DNA of 64,000 nt from NCBI GenBank assembly GCA_029876055.1, contig CM056880.1, forward strand, positions 1,178,001 through 1,242,000, read 5' to 3'. A program made the translations under genes and the position numbers. Below are positions 1-9,765 of this stretch, one piece after another (positions within the stretch are counted from its first letter, which is position 1; each line of letters begins with the position of its first letter). The notes beneath the pieces were generated by a model. The model had not been told where the DNA came from and searched no databases. It saw only the letters and a program-made list of their open reading frames with translations. This stretch comes from Madurella fahalii (Eukaryota; Ascomycota; Sordariomycetes; Sordariales).

Positions 1-374
1 AGGGTCCATCCTCTGCGAAACCACCTGCCCTGCGGGAAATCGTCTATCGACGACACGTCGGCAAGGTAAGCATAGCAGACATCGGCTTCGTGGTACCAGT
101 GATACATGCTGTTGATTGCTTCGGAAAGCTCTGCACTGCTCGCCTTGTCGATGCAGCATGTGTCGATCCAAACATACTCGAACCCGTTTTCTGCAGCAAC
201 AGCGCACGTCTTTTTGATCTTTTCATATCCCAAGGACACCACATCATCGCTTCCGCTAATGTGTTGAAATGTGACCTCTTCTTCTCCCCACGTGTGCGAA
301 AGGATAGCGTATGGTGGGATATCGCCGCCTCCGAATTCGACGAGACGTAGTGTGACTGTCTCGAGAAGACGCAT
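1..374 (-). CDS. HET-domain protein, N-terminal part (runs off the window)
   Basis: The minus strand is open from an ATG at 374 to base 1 and encodes the first ~124 residues of a heterokaryon-incompatibility (HET) protein. It starts with MRLLETVTLRLVEF, then PPYAILSHTWGEEEV, VWIDTCCIDKAS, INSMYHWYHEADVCYAYLADV and RWFRRGWT, which are the ordered conserved blocks of the HET domain. In this family the domain has a TIR-like fold and triggers cell death when incompatible hyphae fuse. The start is chosen because HET proteins typically begin with MRLL a few residues before the first block. The 3' part lies outside the window, so domain architecture and integrity are unknown. It is divergent from the Argonaute gene, with about 590 bp between the starts. 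Confidence 0.85.
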   Translation of the reverse strand, partial: MRLLETVTLRLVEFGGGDIPPYAILSHTWGEEEVTFQHISGSDDVVSLGYEKIKKTCAVAAENGFEYVWIDTCCIDKASSAELSEAINSMYHWYHEADVCYAYLADVSSIDDFPQGRWFRRGWT

Positions 375-965
375 GATGCAACGGGCTTCGCAGTGCTCTC
401 TGTGTGGGCGTTGCAAAATGGTAGCAGTGTTGAAGTACAGGCGCTTGTCGGTTCGTGCTCTATAGTGGGTTCCCGAATTGCGGGATAGGGATGAGGAGTC
501 TATTTCAACAAGGACATATTTTGCGCTGTAGCGTAATAGAAAGTCAAGGGGAGAGAGAGATGTCTTGACTGGCAAAATGGTGGAATCAGCTGCAAGTGAA
601 AGGCGGTGAGCTTGCTTGTCTGAATATGCACAGCGCAGGGATTGAGCAGGAGGGGAGGAGAGGCCGCCAAGGCCTCCAAAGGCAGCCAAACCACCGTCTA
701 ACAAGGGCTAGTTTCTAGGCAGAAATTCAGGTCGGGCCAATTGCAGTTCGGTCAGTCACTTTTCCACTTTCCCAAACTATCTGTCAAAGCATGCGACCAA
801 CCCGGCATGATGTGTGGCTTAGATTTTAAAGCCCACGACTCGCACACCAACTGCGCACATCTTTGACCCCGAATAAATCCATTTTTCGTGCGGCCTCCAT
901 TGCCCAAATATCTTTGTTCTGTTCATCCCCCCCCCCCCCCCCCCCCACAAAAAAAAAAAATAAAA
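375..965. promoter_or_regulatory. Divergent intergenic region between HET gene and Argonaute
   Basis: No gene seen. It must hold both 5' regions. A C-run of about 18 (930-947) followed by an A-rich run ends directly at the Argonaute ATG at 966, giving that mRNA a homopolymeric leader. Confidence 0.5.
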
Positions 966-3900
966 ATGTCCAGGAATCGTGTCTTCCCTGGCAGCGGCCG
1001 GCGAGGCGGACATGGCAGAGCCAACGGCGCCAAGGTATTCTCGTGAGTGAATATTACCTGACACTTGCCATGATGTGCACACATCGTATTAAGATTCGGG
1101 ATAGCCAGCAGGACGGAAGAGTACCTCCTCCTGACGAGGCGGTGGTCAGATCCGAGAACACTCTCCAGGCTGGCAAGGATGCACCGCATGCGCGTGAGCT
1201 CCTTTTGGAGCACGTCTTTCCGCGCCGGCCAGGATACGGTACCGCAGGGACACCAATCGTGCTGTGGGCCAATTACGTCGAAATGGCTGTATCGCCGGAC
1301 TTGAGGCTGCACCGATATGACATTTCTGTGTCGCCCTCCGTATTTGGCAGGAAACTTACCCAGGTTATCCGACTGCTGCTGCAAGCGCCGGAACTCGGAG
1401 CATTCCGGCATGACGTCGTGTCGGATTTCAGGTCGACTCTACTTTCGCGACGGAGATTTGTGGAGGATGACTTAAGCATTACGTTTCCCTATCGAGAAGA
1501 GGGCCACGATGAGCCGAAAAAGGACGCCAGGGAGTATGATGTGCGGCTCCGCTATACTGCTACCCTGTCAGCCGCGGAGCTAACCGAGTACCTGACGTCG
1601 ACTGACCTAAGGGCCCATTACGACGACAAACTCCCCATGATGCAGGCACTCAATATCTTCTTGAACCATTATTCCAAGTCGACTGGCAACTTGATTACAA
1701 TTAACTCGAGCAAGACCTTCTCGCTGGACCAGAGTTCAGCCACGACGGACCTCGGCGCCGGGCTGACTGCCATCCGCGGCTTCTTTGCCAGTGTAAGGGT
1801 GGCATGCTGCCGCGTGTTGGTCAACGTCAACGTCAGCAACGCTGCTTTCTACCAGGAGGGCTCGCTAAGCGAACTGATCCTCCGCTTTGATGCCAAGCTA
1901 AGAAACAAGTCCGGTATCGACGCCTTTCTCAAGAGGCTCAGGGTCAAAACCACTCACCTCCCGGAAAGAAGGAACAAAACAGGCGAGGTTATACATAGAG
2001 CAAGGACTGTTCTCGGGCTTGCTACCACCAATGATGGCAAGGAACTTGATCATCCACCGAGGGTGAGGCAGTTCGGTGCAGGCCCGATGCATGTGGAGTT
2101 CTGGCTAGGAAGCCCAGCTCGAACAGGCTCGTCAAGGACCGACAAGGTTGGCCAAGAAAAGAGAGAGAAGGCATCCGGGGCGAGCGGGCTGAGGGACGAT
2201 CCTACTCCTTCCACAAGCGGGAGATATGTCAGCGTCTACGATTACTTCTGGGAGAGTAAGCAGTGGCCAACCCAACACTGAACCAGCAACGCCTAATATA
2301 TATACACATCCAGCGTACGGCCTGCCGATTGCCAATACCGATATCCCGGTGGTTAATATTGGAACCAGGGAGATGCCGACATACCTCCCACCCGAGTTCT
2401 GCTTCGTCTTCGCGGGACAAAAGGCGACATCAAAACTCGACCATGCTCAGACACAGAAGATGTTGCGATTCGCCACACGCAAGCCGTGTGAGAATGCGAC
2501 CTCTATCATTCGTGATGGATTAAGAACAGTAGGACTCGATTCACAGACAAACACTCTGCTGGTAATACGTTCTATCCCCTCCCCCCCCCCCCCCTTTTTA
2601 TTTTTTACACCACACAATACAGTGCTGATATTCATAGGGTGAATTTGGTCTCTCCGTCTCGCCGCGCTTGATCACTGTTACCGGGCGCGTTTTGCCGGCG
2701 CCCAGGGTTATTTATAATCAGGGCAAACAAGCCCAAATGCGTTCTGGTGCCTGGAACATGGTCGACGTGAAGTTCAACGCTGCCGGGAGCTTGGAGAGGT
2801 GGTCGTATTTAATGGTATCGCTGCCGGGCCACCGCGACGCATTTGACCAGGAGAGTCAGGTCAACGACATCATTCAGCGGTTTGGAGGCGCATTATCCGC
2901 AACCGGAATCACAGTCCAGCTCCCTCTTCGCGGACAACGACTGGCTCTGAAAGGCCCGGATGACGCGCAGCTGGATCAACGTCTTCAAGCGGCAGCAAAA
3001 AAACTCGACCTTCTTCTCATCATACTGCCAGAACACAATACTCGGATATATGATCGGATCAAGCGCTGTTGCGACAAGGAGTTCGGCATCCATACCGTCT
3101 GCGTGATTGGTCACAAGCTCAAAACGGGCCAAGACCAGTATTTTGCCAACATCGCGTTGAAGCTCAACTTGAAGCTCGGTGGGAACAACCAGCTAGTTGA
3201 CAGTGCTCGACTCGGCATTATCAGCGAGGACAACACCATGGTCGTGGGGATCGACGTCACCCACCCGTCTCCCGCCTCGAGCCGTGATGCACCAAGCATT
3301 GCCGGAATGGTGGCAAGTATTGACAAATCACTCGGACAGTGGCCTGGTGTGCTACGGGCCCAGGCGGCGCGCCAGGAGATGGTGTCGGACTTGACGGACA
3401 TGCTTAAATCACGGCTTCGACTGTGGAAAGATGCAGGGAAGCACCAAGCATTGCCGGAGAACATCCTCGTATATCGCGACGGGGTCTCGGAAGGTCAGTA
3501 TCAGACGGTCATCGATGAAGAGCTACCGCTCCTTCGTAACGCCTGCGAAGAAATGTACCCGGTAGTGGATCAGAGGAGAGGCATCCCGCGTTTGACAGTT
3601 ATTATCGTCGGCAAACGCCATCACACTCGCTTCTATCCCACGCAAGCGGCCGACGCGGATCCGTCGTCGAACCCCAAACCGGGGACCGTCGTTGACCGAG
3701 GGGTAACGGACCCCCGCAGCTGGGAATTCTTCCTCCAGTCGCACGCAGCCATCCATGGCACTGCACGACCAGCACGCTACGTTGTAGTGCTGGACGAGAT
3801 CTTCCTTGCTCATTGCAAGGCGGGCACGCCACCATTCCGGGCGGTTGCCGATCGGCTTCAGGATCTAACCCAAAGCATGTGCTACATCTATGGGCGCGCT

Positions 3901-4101
3901 ACGAAGGCCGTGAGCATTTGCACGCCTGCATACTACGCAACTATTCTGTGCAAGCGAGCGAGGTGTTATCTGAGCCGGGTGTTCGACCCTTCCCCTGTCT
4001 CAGCATCGCCTTCGATAGCTAGCAGTACGGAAGAGACTGCTGTGAGAAATGAAGAAGTAAAAATTCATCCGAGACTGAGGGACAGCATGTTTTACATTTA
4101 G
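966..4101 (+). CDS. Argonaute protein (RNA silencing), 979 aa, atypical catalytic tetrad
   Basis: Four exons, 966-1042, 1105-2255, 2314-2561 and 2638-4101, sum to 980 codons with every junction GT-AG and in phase. The N terminus is a short Arg/Gly-rich tail, as in other Argonautes. Then come the N and linker domains, a PAZ domain ending near NVNVSN through VVNIGTREMPTYLPPE, and a PIWI domain to the C-terminal MFYI. PIWI residues by alignment are Asp698 (GIDVTH), Glu739 (ARQEM) and Asp773 (YRDGVSEGQ). The fourth position, usually His or in fungi often Asp in AYYA(H/D), is Thr927 in AYYATIL. Family role: binds small RNA and guides silencing (quelling, meiotic silencing). Exon 1 is the least certain: GTGAGT at 1043 with a TAG acceptor at 1104 is the best splice. 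Orthology to QDE-2 or SMS-2 cannot be decided here. Confidence 0.9.
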
Positions 4102-7100
4102 GTGAAATCGCAGGGTAAGCGATATCGCGATTCCATTATTCCTGAATATCAGCTGAGGCTGACCTAATCAGTCTAGAATCTTTTCTGATCTATAAAGATG
4201 TCAGGGGCAGCAACACACCCCCTGGACACAGGAACATACAAGCCTCGTGCGGAAATGCCTGGCCAAATTTTCGACATTGTGGGTGATCTGGAAAGGGATG
4301 GAATGCTTCTGGTGCGGGTAATCTATCGCAGTATACCGGGGGAGGGGGAGGGGAATGGGATGAAAGCTTATCTTCATGGTTACCAACAGTCCCGCCCTCT
4401 TTGTTAAAATCTCTCTTTCGTTCTGGGACAATAATTTCAGCGCAGTGCTTCATATTTGATACATCCTACGAACTTCCGATGGATCCAACTTCCTAACTTG
4501 GCCTGTGCCCTTGGGGCTTATCTTCCTTCTTACCCCATACACCGTCTTATCCTTGCGGAAGCCGGGCTCTAGCGCAAGCAGGGCCGAGTCCGAGATGGCT
4601 ATTCTCGGCCTGGAAAAGACAGCGTCGGTTGGCAGACTGTCTACACCGCCCTCCGGGGCAAGTGTTCCCTTATCGATCGCGAAGCATCATCATCCGGTGG
4701 GATTAGATCCTCTCGACGTGCCTTAGCACCGCTCTTGACATCCGCAAAATTTTGTGGTTTCTGTGACTTGTTCGAGCGTTTTGACCCCGTAAAAACCACA
4801 TCTTCTGGCGACCGGGATCTCCTGTATTTTAGTATCATCCTGTGGAGATTGTGATACCTTAATTCCACCAACTGCACCAGCCCGGTAACATGCATAGATC
4901 GCGCACACCTCCCATCTTCTTATCCGTCGGTCATTGTCAAGACTTTAAGACCGACTCAGAGGATGGATATAAATAAAAATAAAAGCCCCAAAATAGAGGG
5001 AGGGACTTGGAGCCTCTGATTTGGCTGAATTCTTAATACATTGATGCTGAAGGTGCTTATATATTAACGAGTAGCCGGCTGCTTATAGCCTTTTAATCTT
5101 CCTCCTATGAGAAGGTATTGGACAGCGACCTTTTATAAATCGAAGCACCTGCTAATTTGCGGAGCGGGAATTAGCCTTCGAGAGGGCAATGAGATCCTCA
5201 AAGCTTCAAAATAAAGAATGGGCTGGAATCAAAGGACATTCCCATCTCCGTCTCTTTCTATACTCCACTTTACTAACTTCAAATATAAGCTGGCAGAATC
5301 CTATTTAGCGACTAACATTACCGCTGACGCTGCCGCACCCTGTATGGATGGTATGGTTAGCATAACCTTAAAAATCGAGGAATGCACCGGGATCTCCGGA
5401 TGGCAGCTTTAATCGAGGTACAAAAATTAGGCCACTCGGCTGTGTAGTCTAGGCTCCCCCCCGCCTCAACGCTCTATTTCTAACTTTTACTTCTTTCCGG
5501 CGCCGTAGATACGAACCGGCCTCCCCTCTGCTATGGCTCCCCGAAAGCGACGAGCGCCGATGCTAACTAGGCTACCTATTATAGTGGCTGGTTTGCCCGG
5601 CATGGAATAACTGTTGCAGTGTGTGCACTTTTGTGAAAGGGGTGAAAAGTGGTTGTATACTTCCTCCTGTAGATCTCTAGCGAAGCCAAAGATCTTTCCT
5701 TATAATCCTGAGTGCATAAGAAAGACCACGTCTTCGTTGTGGCTCAGTCTGACTAGTGCAGTGGCAGTAGGCTGCAAGATGCCTGGGGTTCCCCTTTTTC
5801 TTGACAGGTCCTTTTACATGGCAACAGTTCCTTACCCAAGCCAAATATCGTGTTTATTATCTGCAATCTTCTACGAAGCTCTTCTGCGGAACAACTTGTA
5901 GTGATCACTCAGCCGATACTTGCATGCAACCTATGTTCAAACTGTCAACACGCTAGACTGCTGGGTCTTTGGGTCCTCAAGAGCTTGTAGGTTGTTCCAC
6001 TGCTGGCCCAGCGATTGGTTAGGCATTGGTGCCTCACGCCGCACAGAACCGTGATGATCTATGCCGCACTATCTGGTTATTATTGCTGTAAAAGACGTGT
6101 CTGCAATGATAGGTTGTTTGTTTGAGAAAATGGGACAATTCAATCTGGGAGCAACGGGATCAGAGACATTGTTAAATTGGCAGGTTTTTTCCTCTTTCGT
6201 TTGAATGAAGGAAAGCGCGGCTAGGTGGTGGAGGAGGTAATGGTGGTGGTGGTGGTGATGCGAAAGACCTCCTTGCAACTCCACGGCCATTTTAGACCGT
6301 GGCAACTATAGCCGAGGCAGTCCAGAACAGTGACCCCCTCGCTCAGTCTGGCTCAGTCTGGCTCAGCCTACGGTGGCAACTGCTCAGTTCCGAAGAAGGA
6401 AAGGGAAATTCGTGGTGTCGATTTTAGGGTGGTGTACTGGCTGTTATAAGCGCCAATCCAGACGTTTATTCCGACCCAATCAACACATGGCTTAACGCCG
6501 GCTATCTCTGAGTCACACACCATTCTTAGATCGGACATTCGTACCCTTGAATAAGGGCTCAAGATATTTGTCTAGGCTGAAGTGAGCAGCTACTCCGTTA
6601 AGTCTTAAGCCCAGTGAAAGCAAATGCGTTGCGCCGAATGTCTCATGTTCATCCCGCATACATGAAGATGCGTGTCGCTCTCAGATACTCTTCAGGCGCG
6701 GTCCGTCGAAGATGGCACTGTGCGAGTCTGACTAACGGGATGTCAAGTCAGTTAAGAGTGCAGTAATGGCTCCTCCTAAGCAGGATGCCGCAGCTTATGA
6801 GTGGTAGTGCGTTGAAGGGTTCTTCCTTTCCCAGAATTGATTTGGTTCGGCCATGATGTGGCCGTCCGGCCAGGGACGGTGTTTTGTGACTATCGATTGG
6901 GCATGAACTCCGGTACGGATCCTCACTTGTATATCGTTCCCAGGTTGTATTTGGGATATTGCGAGTGAGGGCTCTCCTTTTGAACGGATTCTCATCGAGC
7001 GCATGGCTCTCTGTTCGCTATATATAATTAGAATAACTATCTGAAACCGACCCCTGTCAGCCAACCCAGGCAACGCTCAAACGCTAAGCATTCATAGGTC

Positions 7101-7283
7101 GATCTGACTTTCAGTTCCCAGGGGGAATTGAGGCTGAGTATTACTAAAGCACATTGGGAGCATTTCACCGCGCCAGGACGTTATTACTGAAGATGAACTT
7201 CTTCATCGAACCATGCACCTCGTCAGCCTAACGTCCCCGGGTACGCCAGTTGACATTATATGCTCCTCAAAGCCGCGGCCGCG
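4102..7283. other. Gene-poor stretch, AT-rich in its middle part
   Basis: No coding region was recognised; open frames are short and lack family motifs. Two small simple repeats are visible: a GGT run at about 6239-6256 and three tandem copies of a 10-mer (GGCTCAGTCT) at about 6340-6368. The 4950-5220 section is AT-rich and could be eroded repeat, but no element can be named. Confidence 0.4.
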
Positions 7284-8876
7284 ATGCGTTTATTGAAGTT
7301 ACCGTCGCTCCAATTCGAGGAATTCCAAGATGCGCCGCCGCCCTACGCTATCCTTTCTCACACCTGGGAAAAGGACGAAATCTCCCTCCAGGAAATGATA
7401 ACCCGATCTAGTAAAACCGTGGCCAAGGGCGGGTTTGTCAAGATCGCCCAATTCGCCCGCGTTGCCCTCTCGCCCGCCGTCAGGTACGCTTGGGTAGACA
7501 CGTGCTGCATCGACAAAACCAGCAGCCAAGAGCTCTCTTATTCCATCAATTCCATGTATAAATGGTACTGTGAGGCGTCGAAATGCTACGCCTATCTCGC
7601 CGATGTCGACAACATCAACGGAATCGATTATTCCCGATGGTTTACCAGGGGTTGGACACTACAGGAGCTCATCGCGCCCCGGGATATCGAGTTTTACGGC
7701 AGGAACTGGAACTACTTGGGCAACAAGAGCGCACTTGAAGAGAAGCTATCCGCCATTACGGGCATCCCTGGGTCATTCCTCCGCGGCCGCGATCTAGCCC
7801 TTGCTTCGGTGGCGCAGAGAATGAGTTGGGCGTGCAAGAGAAAGACGACGCGCCCCGAAGATATCGCCTACTGCTTGATGGGCATTTTCGACGTAAACAT
7901 GCCTCTGCTGTACGGGGAAGGCAATAAAGCCTTCACCAGACTCCAGGAAGAAATCATGAAGTCATCCTGTGATCATTCGCTCTTTGCCTGGAAGGCTAGA
8001 AAAGTGAGCGGGACCACGTATCGAGGACTGCTCGCTGAAAGTCCTCAAGAATTCGTCGATGCCGACAATCTTCATGACCGAGTGACCGATCACGACAATC
8101 CGTACTCTCTAACCAATCTGGGCATCAACTTGACGATCCCCCTGGTCCCCTGGCCGGCAGCTCGGCAGATCTGTCGGCTTCCTCTTGGTTCCACCTTCGA
8201 GGACGAAAATTTCTGCATCGGCATACTCAAATGTTTTCACGCCACGAGGGGAGTGGTAGGAATAAGACTGGCACGTCTGCCGGGCCAGAGTCAATATGCC
8301 AGAGTCGACGCACACTGTCTCGAGTTCATGGACGGAGAAGGTTTTGATCCGCAATCGATTTTCGTCAAGCAAATCCCTAGGGTGCCCGCCAACCATGTAA
8401 CCAGTCGGATGCATGCATTCCTGTTCCCGTCTGAGCTAGCTTCGTCCCACAGTCGGGTTTCTCTCACCGACCGCTTCGGCATCCTTCAACGGCTCCGCGA
8501 CAAGCATGACGGCGCAAGCGACCTCCTTGTCGAGATGGACTCCGAGCTCTTTAGTCAGGGCTTACAACCAAAGATTTTCGAGTTCTACTTGGAAGACGGC
8601 GCCGAGAAATCGAAACCACACCGTCCTTACGTGGTACAGCTGCAATGGGACCCTATGTCAGGACAATACGGACTTTGGGTGTCCCATGCGACGCGCGACA
8701 GGTGGAGTTCGGAAATGCCCGTCTTATCCAACACCAGTTTGACCGAACTTCGAGAGACATGGTTAGATATTGGCTCCTTGCACGGCGGGTCTCGTGGTTT
8801 CTCCGTTTACCTATCTCTGAGTACGAAGTTACTCCATGGTCAACCAGTTCTTGCGCTTGAGGTTTTTTCACCATAG
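7284..8876 (+). CDS. HET-domain (heterokaryon incompatibility) protein, ~530 aa
   Basis: A single uninterrupted exon. The HET domain occupies roughly residues 20-160: PPYAILSHTWEKDEISLQ, YAWVDTCCIDKTS, SINSMYKWYCEASKCYAYL, then the linked block RGWTLQELIAPRDIEFY. RPEDIAYCLMGIFDVNMPLLYGEG follows around residue 210, typical of the large HET proteins. The remaining ~300 residues carry no motif I recognise. The start at 7284 (MRLLKLPSL) is preferred over an in-frame ATG eight codons upstream because family members begin with MRLL. Role inferred from family: a trigger of incompatibility cell death. No frameshift or stop is seen, so it looks functional. Confidence 0.88.
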   Translation: MRLLKLPSLQFEEFQDAPPPYAILSHTWEKDEISLQEMITRSSKTVAKGGFVKIAQFARVALSPAVRYAWVDTCCIDKTSSQELSYSINSMYKWYCEASKCYAYLADVDNINGIDYSRWFTRGWTLQELIAPRDIEFYGRNWNYLGNKSALEEKLSAITGIPGSFLRGRDLALASVAQRMSWACKRKTTRPEDIAYCLMGIFDVNMPLLYGEGNKAFTRLQEEIMKSSCDHSLFAWKARKVSGTTYRGLLAESPQEFVDADNLHDRVTDHDNPYSLTNLGINLTIPLVPWPAARQICRLPLGSTFEDENFCIGILKCFHATRGVVGIRLARLPGQSQYARVDAHCLEFMDGEGFDPQSIFVKQIPRVPANHVTSRMHAFLFPSELASSHSRVSLTDRFGILQRLRDKHDGASDLLVEMDSELFSQGLQPKIFEFYLEDGAEKSKPHRPYVVQLQWDPMSGQYGLWVSHATRDRWSSEMPVLSNTSLTELRETWLDIGSLHGGSRGFSVYLSLSTKLLHGQPVLALEVFSP

Positions 8877-9491
8877 TTGATGCGGGCCGGCCTAATTTAA
8901 TATAGCGATATACCAACGCAGGACATGACCATGAGAACGGTTTCTCCAATATTCTATCTGCTGCCTGTCCTTGTCCCATATTCCATGAAGTCAATGATGA
9001 GCAAATAAAAGACCCGGAGCGAAACTGAAGGTAGTCAAACACATCCCAAGTCTCACCGGTCGTGGCAGATTCCCTTTTCCATTGCGGGCTAATTATTGCC
9101 TTTGCCACGGGGGCGCGGGACACCACAACTTGAGAGGAGAGGCAAAAAAAAGAAATCATCGCGGTTTATATTCGCTAGCCTGTAGCAATTCAACGCAGTT
9201 GATGGCTCCATAACTTCCATAAAGAGCATCACAGTTTCCCGCCCAACACCTTAGCCCGCCACCATCCCCGGTCCCAGCGCGGAAACCATCCAACTCACCG
9301 CATCCCACCAACGACTTACGCGCCCAAATCAACAAGCTAGTCGTCCCTCACTCGCACCAAACTGCCCAAAAGAATTAATAAACTGTTGGAAAAAGAAAAA
9401 TTAAATAAAAAGATAATAAAAGCAAGTAGAAAACCTCTACATCCCTCCCCGCGCCATTCTGCTGCCTTTGCCTACGCCGATAATAAACACC
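8877..9491. other. Intergenic, convergent genes
   Basis: Between the 3' ends of the HET gene and the small Cys-rich gene. Nothing recognised. The A-rich 9370-9435 segment probably serves as 3' sequence of the minus-strand gene. Confidence 0.4.
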
Positions 9492-9620
9492 TCAGTAGTC
9501 CTCCTCCTTCATCTCGTAGCAGACCGTCCAGCAGCTCTTGCACACCACCCGGGCCTTCTTCTCGGGCGTTGCGGTGCACTCGGTGCCGCCGTGGCGCACG
9601 CAGTAACACTTGTCGGCCAT
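9492..9620 (-). CDS. Small cysteine-rich protein, 42 aa
   Basis: A 42-codon frame on the minus strand from ATG 9620 to TGA 9492. The protein begins MADKCYCVRHGGTEC and ends CKSCWTVCYEMKEEDY. It has six cysteines (positions 5, 7, 15, 27, 30, 34) arranged CxC ... C ... CxxCxxxC, a spacing suited to metal binding. It has no signal peptide, so it is probably cytosolic. Codons are GC-rich at third positions (GTC, GGC, AAG, GAG), unlike the surrounding AT-rich DNA, which supports real coding. It is preceded on its 5' side by a long TG dinucleotide repeat. I do not recognise a named family; a metallothionein-like or zinc-knuckle role is only a guess. Confidence 0.6.
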   Translation of the reverse strand: MADKCYCVRHGGTECTATPEKKARVVCKSCWTVCYEMKEEDY

Positions 9621-9699
9621 TGCTGTTTTGCTTTGTGATAGTTTGGTGATTTGTTAGTTGGTAGTAGTAGTTAGTGGTTGGGTTTGAGGGTGCGTCTGC

Positions 9700-9764
<65 letters not shown>
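9700..9764. repeat. (TG)n microsatellite
   Basis: About 65 bp of nearly pure TG dinucleotides with one TA interruption, located 80-145 bp upstream of the ATG of the small Cys-rich gene on the opposite strand (CA repeats in its own orientation), hence in its 5' UTR or promoter. Confidence 0.95.

Positions 9765-9765
<1 letters not shown>

Noticed and set aside
4198..4407. Small plus-strand frame just after the Argonaute gene (MSGAATHPLDTGTY...)
   Set aside because: No family motif, and a mirrored frame of similar length exists on the other strand; coding status cannot be supported.
5510..5575. tRNA-like stretch on the minus strand with TAGTTAGC and GGTTCG motifs
   Set aside because: T stem and D stem do not pair; boxes are too weak to call a tRNA or SINE.
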